A DNA stretch of 14,123 bases from Methylomarinum sp. (GTDB lineage: Bacteria; Pseudomonadota; Gammaproteobacteria; Methylococcales; Methylomonadaceae): the NCBI GenBank assembly GCA_013139755.1, contig WTAG01000266.1, positions 1 to 14,123 of the forward strand, read 5' to 3'. The notes under the pieces were generated by a model, which was not told where the DNA came from, made no database searches, and saw nothing but the letters and a program-made list of their open reading frames with translations. The number at the start of each line of letters is the position of its first letter. Positions within the stretch are counted from its first letter, which is position 1. Of the stretch, positions 7,480 through 14,123 are shown piece by piece. The position numbers and the translations under genes were made by a program.

Positions 7480-8226
7480 CTAAACTGCTAAGGTATCCAT
7501 TAAATCAATCATAAATTCCATCTCATCTTCCTCAACCTCTTCCCACCCATCAAAACCAAGACTATCCAATACACCCTGTCCTTTTTCATTGCCATTCATT
7601 TTGACTAATAAGCCCTGAATTTCATCAACCATACCCAACAACTTTGGACTTATCATAAGCGAGTGGTGGATGACGCTAATTTGGCTCCTAACCAGAACTC
7701 GAAGCTGTTTTTTAATCACACTTGAAAGATCATCATAAGCTTCTGCCAAGAAGATACCGGCATCTGCCTCACCTTTAAGCAAATGTTTAGCAAGCAAAAC
7801 ATATGAATCTGATAAAACAGGAATAATATTATTTGCATCCAAATCGCCTGGCTCTAACATAATCATTCCCATCATATGTACATCAGGGTCTTCGGTAAAT
7901 GCTACCTTAATCCCCTCGGTAAAATGCGCCACATCTTCCACAGGGTTTTCTGAAGTGACTGCAATAATAGCTTCATCTGATTTACCTTTCGCTTTAACCA
8001 ACGGTATAAATCCTTTTTCACGCACCAACATTGCTGCGTCATAAGAGTTGGCATAAATTAAATCAACTTTATCACTATTAATAGCTTCTCTTTGACTATG
8101 AAAGTCACTAAACACTTCCAAATGAATGGCTAAATCTGTTTGTTTTTGTAGCCAGGTATTAAATATATACCACCCAGACAAGTGATCTGGCGTAAAGTCT
8201 GGACTTACTGTAAATATAAATGACAT
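7480..8226 (-). CDS. PhnD-like solute-binding protein without signal peptide
   Basis: A 248-residue type II periplasmic-binding-protein fold of the PhnD group (phosphonate/phosphite/phosphate binding). Family features are FTVSPDFTPDHL at the N terminus, VDLIYANSYDAAMLVREKGF (~74-93) followed by IPLVKAKGKSDEAIIAV, and the second lobe LLKGEADAGIFLAEAYDDL. The ATG at 8226 is preferred to the longer frame at 8271 because AAGGAAA lies 7 bases upstream and it follows the PAS gene stop by 14 bases. The protein starts MSFIFTVSPDF, with no signal peptide, lipobox or membrane segment, so it should stay in the cytoplasm, unlike transporter-linked PhnD. It ends in an acidic tail (WEEVEEDEMEF). No ABC permease or ATPase is nearby. 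I infer a ligand-sensing role with the PAS and roadblock partners; the ligand is unknown. Confidence 0.75.
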   Translation of the reverse strand: MSFIFTVSPDFTPDHLSGWYIFNTWLQKQTDLAIHLEVFSDFHSQREAINSDKVDLIYANSYDAAMLVREKGFIPLVKAKGKSDEAIIAVTSENPVEDVAHFTEGIKVAFTEDPDVHMMGMIMLEPGDLDANNIIPVLSDSYVLLAKHLLKGEADAGIFLAEAYDDLSSVIKKQLRVLVRSQISVIHHSLMISPKLLGMVDEIQGLLVKMNGNEKGQGVLDSLGFDGWEEVEEDEMEFMIDLMDTLAV

Positions 8227-8240
8227 GAAGTATTTCCTTA

Positions 8241-8717
8241 TTAAAACATCTTGGGATAAAGCCTGATACATTCATCCACTTTTGCACGAGAAGGCTTTCT
8301 ACGTACCGAGGTGTAACTAACAACATTGCCATGCCTTACATTTGGTATAACCGTTGCTTTAACCCAATAATACCCGCCATCTTTACGTAAATTCTTTACA
8401 TACCCCTGCCATCTTTCACCACGCTTTAAGGTATCCCATAAATCTTTAAATGCCGCTGCTGGCATGTCTGGATGTCTAAGAATTGAATGAGGCATTCCAA
8501 TTAACTCTTGCTCGGTAAAACCTGATATTTCAGCGAACTCTGGATTTATATAAGTAATAATTCCTTCAGGCGTAGCGGTAGAAACAATCAACTTACCATC
8601 AGGACAAGGTGTTTCAATTTCTGTGTATAAGACTCTTCTGAAAATTGAATTATATAAATTCAACGTAACTTCTTTAAATTGTCCAACAATATCCTCAGGT
8701 TTCATGTCGCTGATCAT
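8241..8717 (-). CDS. Stand-alone Aer-type PAS sensor protein
   Basis: A 158-residue single-domain protein. Residues ~38-142 closely follow the PAS domain of the aerotaxis receptor Aer: GIITYINPEFAEISGFTEQE, MPHSILRHPDMPAAAFKDLW, KRGERWQGYVKNLRKDGGYY and VIPNVRHGNVVSYTSVRRK. Arg81, His82 and Asp84 align with Aer Arg57, His58 and Asp60, and Trp103 with Aer Trp79, positions tied to FAD binding, so a flavin redox cofactor is likely. Aer goes on to a membrane anchor, HAMP and chemoreceptor signalling domain; none is present here and no kinase or cyclase domain follows. The start is set by AGGAG 6 bases before the ATG. It lies 35 bases after the roadblock gene and 14 before the PhnD-like gene. It must signal by protein contact, probably with its neighbours. 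Confidence 0.85.
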   Translation of the reverse strand: MISDMKPEDIVGQFKEVTLNLYNSIFRRVLYTEIETPCPDGKLIVSTATPEGIITYINPEFAEISGFTEQELIGMPHSILRHPDMPAAAFKDLWDTLKRGERWQGYVKNLRKDGGYYWVKATVIPNVRHGNVVSYTSVRRKPSRAKVDECIRLYPKMF

Positions 8718-8752
8718 AAAAAACTCCTGCCAATTACCACAAATCTAGTGTA

Positions 8753-9115
8753 TTAAAGTAAATCAGTAATTCTTACTGCTGCTCTTTTAACATCAAGAAA
8801 AATCAAATCTAATTTTGCACTGGGTTTAACCATCACTGTTAAAACAGCCTCTTCACCTGCATAAGTCATTAATACATAACCATTATCGCCTTTAATTAAA
8901 ACCTGCTCCAACCCACCTCTATTGAGTTCCTGCGCTGTTCTATCACCTAATGCCAACATCGCAGCACTTAATGCAGCTACGCGATCTTCATCAAGACCGA
9001 CTGGCAAAACAGAAGCTATCATCAAACCATCTGTTGAAATAACCCCGGATGCTTCAATATCTGACGAAGTTCCATTAAGTTCGGTTAAAACCGATAACAG
9101 CATATCTGCTCTCAT
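8753..9115 (-). CDS. Roadblock/LC7 (MglB-like) domain protein
   Basis: A 120-residue protein consisting entirely of a roadblock/LC7 domain: helix 1 (LLSVLTELNGTSSDIEAS), strand GVISTDGLMIASVL, the long helix DEDRVAALSAAMLALGDRTAQEL, strands LEQVLIKGDNGYVLMTYA and AVLTVMVKP, and the last helix DVKRAAVRITDLL. These domains dimerise and in bacteria regulate small Ras-like GTPases (MglB acts on MglA) or serve as signalling scaffolds. It is cytoplasmic. GAGGA 7 bases before the ATG fixes the start. It is the first gene of a three-gene unit with the PAS and PhnD-like genes. No GTPase gene lies in the window, so any partner is encoded elsewhere or the protein acts through its neighbours. Confidence 0.88.
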   Translation of the reverse strand: MRADMLLSVLTELNGTSSDIEASGVISTDGLMIASVLPVGLDEDRVAALSAAMLALGDRTAQELNRGGLEQVLIKGDNGYVLMTYAGEEAVLTVMVKPSAKLDLIFLDVKRAAVRITDLL

Positions 9116-9740
9116 GTTAAGTCCTCACAATTAAATCTCAATAGTCATTTTAAAATTATCTTATTTGGCGCAACTTATCATTAACGCTAAAACTTGGCGG
9201 CCCAACCCAAAATTAACCATCAACATCAATACCTTTACCGGCTCCTTGAAGTGACATAATCATGGCTTAATACTTACAGCTATCCACGTTATTTGACAGG
9301 CTTAATACTGTTGATTTTACCTTTCACTTATTCAAACGTATTAATGCGTCTATTCAATTTAACCATACCCAAAATAATCACGCACTACCACTGACAATAC
9401 TAGCAGCCAAAGTAATTCAACTAAAGCCCCTTATAATTGAGCTATCACCATAATGATAGATAAAACGAATTCTTTGTAGATGAGATATTAACTATTTCGA
9501 TTGCCTTAGGAACGTACATACTATTTGTTGGTTCAAACAACAACAAACTTGATAGCCTCATTATTCCCGACTATCATTAAATTAAATATTAGTCCCTAAT
9601 TGTCTATTGTATTATCTACAACAAGCTTTTCTTTATACAGGCACTAACATAACTTAATAGCCATATATAAACTACTGTTTATGATATAAAATTAGAACCA
9701 ATTCAAATTTTTAATAAACTGACTGCCTGCAAAATACTTC
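9116..9740. other. Long divergent intergenic region
   Basis: No convincing gene was found between the roadblock operon (minus) and the efflux operon (plus). Frames on both strands are short and broken, and base composition is AT-rich. It contains an 11-base direct repeat at 9264-9309, a TTGACA hexamer at 9293-9298 without a good -10 partner, and short palindromes (CTATCA/TGATAG at 9442-9459 and ATAAAC/GTTTAT at 9667-9682). GATAAT, read on the minus strand about 45 bases ahead of the roadblock start, could be a -10 box for that operon but lacks a clear -35. Confidence 0.6.
9264..9309. repeat. Pair of 11-base direct repeats GGCTTAATACT
   Basis: GGCTTAATACT occurs at 9264-9274 and again at 9299-9309, with 35 bases between the starts. 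The flanks differ, so identity stops at 11 bases. Two copies in the control region between divergent operons could be a regulator binding site, but the distance is not an exact number of helical turns and no regulator gene is adjacent. Confidence 0.45.
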
Positions 9741-9769
9741 TTAACATACAGGATATATTAGAATATAAT
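9741..9769 (+). promoter_or_regulatory. Sigma-70 promoter of the RND efflux operon
   Basis: TTAACA (9741-9746, 5 of 6 to consensus) and TATAAT (9764-9769, 6 of 6) are separated by the optimal 17 bases. Transcription is predicted to begin near 9776, leaving a leader of about 50 bases before the permease start codon at 9825. This is the best-matching promoter in the window and suggests substantial basal expression unless repressed. Confidence 0.7.
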
Positions 9770-9824
9770 AATATTGAATTTATCCATTTAGAATCATCGT
9801 CAACCAAAAGATAACCCCAATCAA

Positions 9825-12800
9825 ATGACACATGACGGAAACTCACCACACGATTATCAACATACCTGGCTAGACAACCTAGTTGCCTACTCTCTAAAAG
9901 GTGGATTACCCATCTTATTTTTTGTACTATCTTTCACCTTAGGTGCGATTGCACTCGTTTACACCCCTAGAGAAGAAGAGCCTCAAATCGTAGTGCCTAT
10001 GGTTGATGTGATCATCACCGCACCTGGGCTTTCTGCAAAACAGGTTGAGAAACAGGTCACCTTACCGTTAGAAAAAATCCTTTCTCAAATTACCGGTGTT
10101 GAGCATATTTATTCACGCTCCAACTCAGGTAGAGCGATTGTTACCTTGCGTTATTTTGTCGGCGAAGACCGTGAAAATGCCTTGCTCAATGCCTACAATA
10201 AACTCTATTCAAATCAAGACAGCATCCCTGCAACTGTAAGTAACTGGATCATTAAGCCTATAGAGGTTGATGATGTCCCTACCGTTGTTTTAGGTTTGTG
10301 GAGTGATCAGCCGGACCGATACAGTGATTTTGAATTAAGACGCTTTGCTGACGAAATAACCACCTCATTACAACAAATTGAAGATACCAACCAGGTTAGC
10401 GTTGTAGGTGGTAGAGCAAGAAGCATTAACGTGTTTTTCAATCCGCAAAGCATGGCCTCTAGAAAGACCACAACCCATGAGATCATTCAAGCTATCAATA
10501 GTGCCAATCAATTACACAACGCTGGCATCCTCTCGGTTAACAATCAGTCAATTATTCTAGAAGCTGGCGATTTTATTAGAACCCTTAAACAACTAAAATC
10601 ATTAGTGGTTAATGTTATCGATGGTCGGCCGGTTTATTTACAGGATGTTGCCACAATTACCGATGGACCCGCAGAAGTCGATAATTACAGCTGGGTTGAA
10701 TTTGCTGCCGGACATGATTTATCAAAAACATACGACCAACAATATCCCATGGTCACCTTGGCGATTGCCAAAAAACGAGGCTCAAATGCGGTATGGCTTG
10801 CTGAAAACATCCATAAACACATAGAACAATTGCAACAACAATTGTTACCTCCTGAAATTCATATTGAAATCTTGCGTGACTATGGAAAAACAGCAGATGA
10901 AAAAGTAAGCAATCTCACTTCAAGTCTGGCATTTGCCATATTTACTGTGGTGGTTTTTATTGCGGTATTTTTAGGCTGGCGAGCGGCTTTAGTGGTTGGT
11001 TTAGCCATTCCTATTTGTTATGGATTAACTCTAATGTTAGACATGGCATTTGGTTATACCATTAATAGAGTCACCTTATTTGCTTTAATCTTATCATTAG
11101 GTTTGCTGGTTGACGATCCTATCACCGGTATCGATAATATTGAAAGATTCATGCGTAAAGGCACAGGGGACGCACAAGAACGCATAATTCAGGCAATAGC
11201 AGAAATTCGCTCAGCCCTTTTAATGTCAACCGTCACCATCATTCTGGCTTTTGTACCCTTAGCCTTTATCACTGGCATGATGGGACCTTATATGGCACCA
11301 ATGGCATTTAACGTGCCTATTGCTGTCATCATCTCCACCTTAGTGGCTTTTATGGTCACACCCTGGTTAGCAAGTAAAGCCTTAAAACCAACGCAAGAAG
11401 AGAAAACCTCAGAAGGTTTATTAACATTCTATCGCAAGATGATAGGCCCTTTTATCAGCTCGCGAAAAAAAGCCTGGTTATTAATTACACTTTTCATTGC
11501 TCTATTCGTTATAACAGCAAGCTTACCTGTGTTTCAGCTGGTTCCACTTAAATTACTGCCTTTTGATAATAAAGATGAAATGCAGGTTTTAATAGACTTG
11601 CCCGAAGGCAGCACCTTAGAACAAACAGCCGCTATTGCTGAAAAATCTGCCCTAATTGCAGGCCGCCTACCCGAAGTAAAAGCCATTGCCAGTTATGTAG
11701 GACAACCCTCACCTATCGATTTTAATGGCTTAGTAAGACAATATTTTTATCGTCAAGCACCGCATTTAGGTGACTTACGCTTAACTTTAGCTCCCAGACA
11801 AGAGCGTGAACATAAATCCCATGCCGTGCTATTACGTTTACGAAAAATGCTTGAGCCACTTAATATTAATGGCACATCAATTAAAGTTGTCGAAGTCCCT
11901 CCTGGTCCTCCAGTATTAAGTACTGTTGTTGTCGAAATATATGGTGATCCACTCACCAGCTATCAAAAACAGCGAGACGCAGCATCTGTCGTTATGAACA
12001 GACTGAAGCAAGAACCTTTTGTGGTAGAAATTGACTCAACTGTTGAGGCAGAGCAAAGCCGTTGGCGTTTTCAAACAGATAAAGAAAAAGCCATGCTTTC
12101 TGACATTAGCACTCAGGATATTGCCTTAAACCTAAGTATAGCCAATCAAGGACATACCGCGGGATACTTAAATTTAGAAAGAGAAGCCAACCCATTACCT
12201 ATCACTTTGCGTTTAGCAAAAGACATGCGTACTCGTCAGAATGACCTGGAAACATTACCGCTAAAAGGACATGCAAACAAACAGAATCAACCATTAATTT
12301 CACTGGGTGAATTAGGTGATTTTATCGAATCAACCGCCGACAAAGCCATTTACCATAAAGACTTAAAACCCGTGGTTTATGTCACAGCTGAATTAGAAGG
12401 ACGTACACCGGTTGAAGTCATCACCAGCATTAAAGCCGATCTAAATAATACTGATATTACTCCTCAAGACTGGCAATCGCGCAATTTCTTCAATCCTGGT
12501 GGCGGTATTTCCTGGCAAATACCTGATGATATCAGCTTAGTATGGGACGGTGAAGGCGAATGGGACACAACAATTCGGGTATTCCGCGATATGGGCTTAG
12601 CCTTTGCTTTTGCCCTGGTAGGTATATTTTTTGTCATGCGACTGCAAACAGGTTCTACCGCATTATCTCTAATTATCATGTCCTCTATCCCCATGACAGT
12701 AATAGGTATTATGCCTGGCTTCTGGATGCTAAATCAGTTTGGTGAACGCTTTATCGGTAACAGTCCAGACCCGGTTTTATTTACCGCTACCGCCATGATA

Positions 12801-13109
12801 GGAATGATAGCGTTAGCAGGCATCGTTATTCGTAATGGGCTAATCCTCATCGAATTTATTGTACAAGCCAGAAATAATGGCATGGCACTAGAAGAAGCCT
12901 TATTACAAGCAGGTGCTATTCGTATGCGCCCGGTATTATTAACTGCAGGCACCACATTGTTAGGTAATCTGATTATTACCCTAGACCCTGTTTTTAGTGG
13001 TTTAGCCATTGCCATTATTTTTGGTATTTTAGCCTCCACCTTATTTACCTTACTGGTGATTCCCGTGGTTTATTATCTGGTTTATTCACCGGTAGCAGAA
13101 AAGATTTAG
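9825..13109 (+). CDS. RND-family efflux permease (AcrB/HAE-type)
   Basis: A 1094-residue inner-membrane proton-driven pump of the resistance-nodulation-division superfamily (AcrB is 1049). The layout is standard: TM1 at ~27-48, a large periplasmic loop to ~360, TM2-6 at ~366-520, TM7 at ~547-572, a second periplasmic loop to ~915, and TM8-12 to the end. The proton-relay Asp pair is present as Asp430-Asp431 in GLLVDDPITGIDNIERF. The lysine of AcrB TM10 (Lys940) is replaced by Arg1003 in GIVIRNGLILIEF. The TPREEEPQI segment after TM1 and LPFDNKDEMQVLIDLPEGST mark a distinct HAE branch rather than AcrB itself or a CzcA-type metal pump. Substrate is unknown. The ATG has only a weak ribosome binding site. 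The adaptor gene follows after nine bases, the reverse of the usual adaptor-first order. Confidence 0.92.
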   Translation: MTHDGNSPHDYQHTWLDNLVAYSLKGGLPILFFVLSFTLGAIALVYTPREEEPQIVVPMVDVIITAPGLSAKQVEKQVTLPLEKILSQITGVEHIYSRSNSGRAIVTLRYFVGEDRENALLNAYNKLYSNQDSIPATVSNWIIKPIEVDDVPTVVLGLWSDQPDRYSDFELRRFADEITTSLQQIEDTNQVSVVGGRARSINVFFNPQSMASRKTTTHEIIQAINSANQLHNAGILSVNNQSIILEAGDFIRTLKQLKSLVVNVIDGRPVYLQDVATITDGPAEVDNYSWVEFAAGHDLSKTYDQQYPMVTLAIAKKRGSNAVWLAENIHKHIEQLQQQLLPPEIHIEILRDYGKTADEKVSNLTSSLAFAIFTVVVFIAVFLGWRAALVVGLAIPICYGLTLMLDMAFGYTINRVTLFALILSLGLLVDDPITGIDNIERFMRKGTGDAQERIIQAIAEIRSALLMSTVTIILAFVPLAFITGMMGPYMAPMAFNVPIAVIISTLVAFMVTPWLASKALKPTQEEKTSEGLLTFYRKMIGPFISSRKKAWLLITLFIALFVITASLPVFQLVPLKLLPFDNKDEMQVLIDLPEGSTLEQTAAIAEKSALIAGRLPEVKAIASYVGQPSPIDFNGLVRQYFYRQAPHLGDLRLTLAPRQEREHKSHAVLLRLRKMLEPLNINGTSIKVVEVPPGPPVLSTVVVEIYGDPLTSYQKQRDAASVVMNRLKQEPFVVEIDSTVEAEQSRWRFQTDKEKAMLSDISTQDIALNLSIANQGHTAGYLNLEREANPLPITLRLAKDMRTRQNDLETLPLKGHANKQNQPLISLGELGDFIESTADKAIYHKDLKPVVYVTAELEGRTPVEVITSIKADLNNTDITPQDWQSRNFFNPGGGISWQIPDDISLVWDGEGEWDTTIRVFRDMGLAFAFALVGIFFVMRLQTGSTALSLIIMSSIPMTVIGIMPGFWMLNQFGERFIGNSPDPVLFTATAMIGMIALAGIVIRNGLILIEFIVQARNNGMALEEALLQAGAIRMRPVLLTAGTTLLGNLIITLDPVFSGLAIAIIFGILASTLFTLLVIPVVYYLVYSPVAEKI

Positions 13110-13118
13110 GAGAGCCTT

Positions 13119-14123
13119 ATGACAAATATGATCAATAAAATCAAACCTTTTACCGTGCCTTTACTCACAATCGTTGGGCTTTTGCTCAGCATTATGTGGA
13201 TGGCAGGTGCATTTGACTCTAAAATAAAACCCGACGAACTGGTCTCTAAGACTGTTTTTAAAGGTGACTTTTTAACACTCAGCAACACGCCCATGCAATT
13301 GCACGAAGATGTACCCGCTACCGTGCGATCCAAACAAACCACCCATGTTGCTGCCAGAATATTAGCACCTATAAAAGCCATTCATGTAAAAGCCGGCGAT
13401 CTGGTCAATAAAGGTGATCTACTAATCGAATTGGATAATAGAAACAACCGCGCCAATGTTGCTCAATCAAAAGCCAACATCAATGCCATTCTTGCCAAAT
13501 TAAAGCAGGCCAAGTCACATTACAGCCGAACAAAAAATCTATACAGCAAAGAAAGTGTCACTAAAGCACAGTTAGAACAGGCCAGCGGAAATTACAACAA
13601 CTTAAAAGCCCAACTGGCCAGTTCCAGACAACAATTAGAATCATCCCAAACTACCTCAAGTTACAGTCAAATTAAAGCGTATTTTACGGCGAGAGTAATC
13701 GATCGCTTTGCAGAACCCGGTGATCTCGCCTCCCCTGGCATAAAATTACTCACGCTATACGACCCTAAATCCTTACGGGTTGATGCTAATGTCCGAGAGT
13801 CACTGGCATTAACACTTAGCATAGGGCAACAATTAGAAACTCAAATTCCGGCATTAAACAAAACAATCATGGCAACCATTGAAGAAATTGTGCCTGCGGC
13901 AGACCCCGGAGCGCGTAGTTTTTTAATCAAAGCAAAAATTGAACATAATGGTCAATTACTACCAGGGATGTTTGCCAGAATTCGCATTCCCTCAGGAAAA
14001 CAAAAACAACTTATTATACCCAGCTCTTATATTAAACAAATGGGGCAATTAGATGTGGTCTGGGTTTTAGAAAACAACAACCCTATCCGACGGTTTATTC
14101 GTATTGGTCAAAAATCAGGGGAT
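13119..14123 (+). CDS. RND efflux periplasmic adaptor (membrane fusion protein), 3' end cut off
   Basis: The first 335 codons of a membrane fusion protein that links the RND permease to an outer-membrane channel. The order is: one N-terminal membrane segment (~7-31, PFTVPLLTIVGLLLSIMWMA); first lipoyl half-motif ending ILAPIKAIHVKAGDLVNKGD and LLIELDN (~76-105); an alpha-helical hairpin of about 80 residues rich in Lys, Gln and Ala (VAQSKANINAILAKLKQAKS onward); second lipoyl half (YFTARVIDRFAEPGDLASPG); a beta-barrel domain (LRVDANVRESLALTLSIGQQ to GMFARIRIPSG); and the start of the membrane-proximal domain (VVWVLENN). It overlaps no gene: AGGAGA at the permease stop codon serves as ribosome binding site for the ATG at 13119, so the two are co-translated. 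The frame is open to the window edge. No outer-membrane factor gene is visible. Confidence 0.92.
   Translation, partial: MTNMINKIKPFTVPLLTIVGLLLSIMWMAGAFDSKIKPDELVSKTVFKGDFLTLSNTPMQLHEDVPATVRSKQTTHVAARILAPIKAIHVKAGDLVNKGDLLIELDNRNNRANVAQSKANINAILAKLKQAKSHYSRTKNLYSKESVTKAQLEQASGNYNNLKAQLASSRQQLESSQTTSSYSQIKAYFTARVIDRFAEPGDLASPGIKLLTLYDPKSLRVDANVRESLALTLSIGQQLETQIPALNKTIMATIEEIVPAADPGARSFLIKAKIEHNGQLLPGMFARIRIPSGKQKQLIIPSSYIKQMGQLDVVWVLENNNPIRRFIRIGQKSGD

Noticed and set aside
9213..9263. Minus-strand mini-ORF of 16 codons (MIMSLQGAGKGIDVDG) upstream of the roadblock gene
   Set aside because: Too short to identify, preceded by an in-frame stop and no clear ribosome binding site. It could be the tail of a decayed gene but I see no matching upstream sequence.
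9293..9298. Perfect TTGACA -35 hexamer
   Set aside because: No acceptable -10 hexamer 16-18 bases downstream; the promoter at 9741-9769 is far better placed for the efflux operon.
9442..9459. Short palindrome CTATCA-CCATAA-TGATAG in the long intergenic region
   Set aside because: Six-bp arms in AT-rich DNA are expected by chance at this scale; no second copy was seen near the efflux promoter.
13106..13381. Open frame of 91 codons on the minus strand over the start of the efflux adaptor gene
   Set aside because: The plus-strand frame encodes an unmistakable membrane fusion protein with a good ribosome binding site; the antisense frame is a shadow.

Overview
The window looks like chromosomal DNA of an AT-rich, flagellated gammaproteobacterium. 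The proA-nadD-rsfS run, a prokaryote-type aspartate aminotransferase, FlgP/FlgT-type flagellar lipoproteins, an Aer-like PAS protein and an RND efflux pair all fit this. A methanotroph-like (Methylococcales) or Thiotrichales-like host is possible, but that is inference; no gene here fixes the genus.

Layout. Positions 1-1464 (minus strand): a GFA-family zinc protein, then a decayed stretch where the first codons of a GNAT acetyltransferase run into the last ~85 codons of an Old Yellow Enzyme reductase, then an intact small transglutaminase-like protein. Positions 1465-1845 are non-coding and carry the promoter of a plus-strand aspartate aminotransferase (1846-3027), which ends in a strong hairpin terminator. 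Positions 3068-7345 (minus strand) read, in transcription order, proA, nadD, rsfS, a FlgP/LPP20-like lipoprotein and flgT. The two flagellar lipoprotein genes have a candidate sigma-28 (FliA) promoter in front of them, so they are probably regulated apart from the housekeeping genes upstream.

Positions 7480-9115 (minus strand) hold a tight three-gene unit: a roadblock/LC7 protein, a stand-alone Aer-type (probably FAD-binding) PAS protein, and a PhnD-like solute-binding protein with no signal peptide. All three are predicted cytoplasmic and none carries an output domain. This is the best candidate in the window for an undescribed signalling system.

Positions 9116-9824 are a 709-base divergent intergenic region with a near-consensus sigma-70 promoter and a short direct repeat. 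Positions 9825-14123 (plus strand) encode an RND efflux permease followed closely by its periplasmic adaptor, which is cut off by the window edge.

No rRNA, tRNA, CRISPR array, insertion sequence or integrase was seen.
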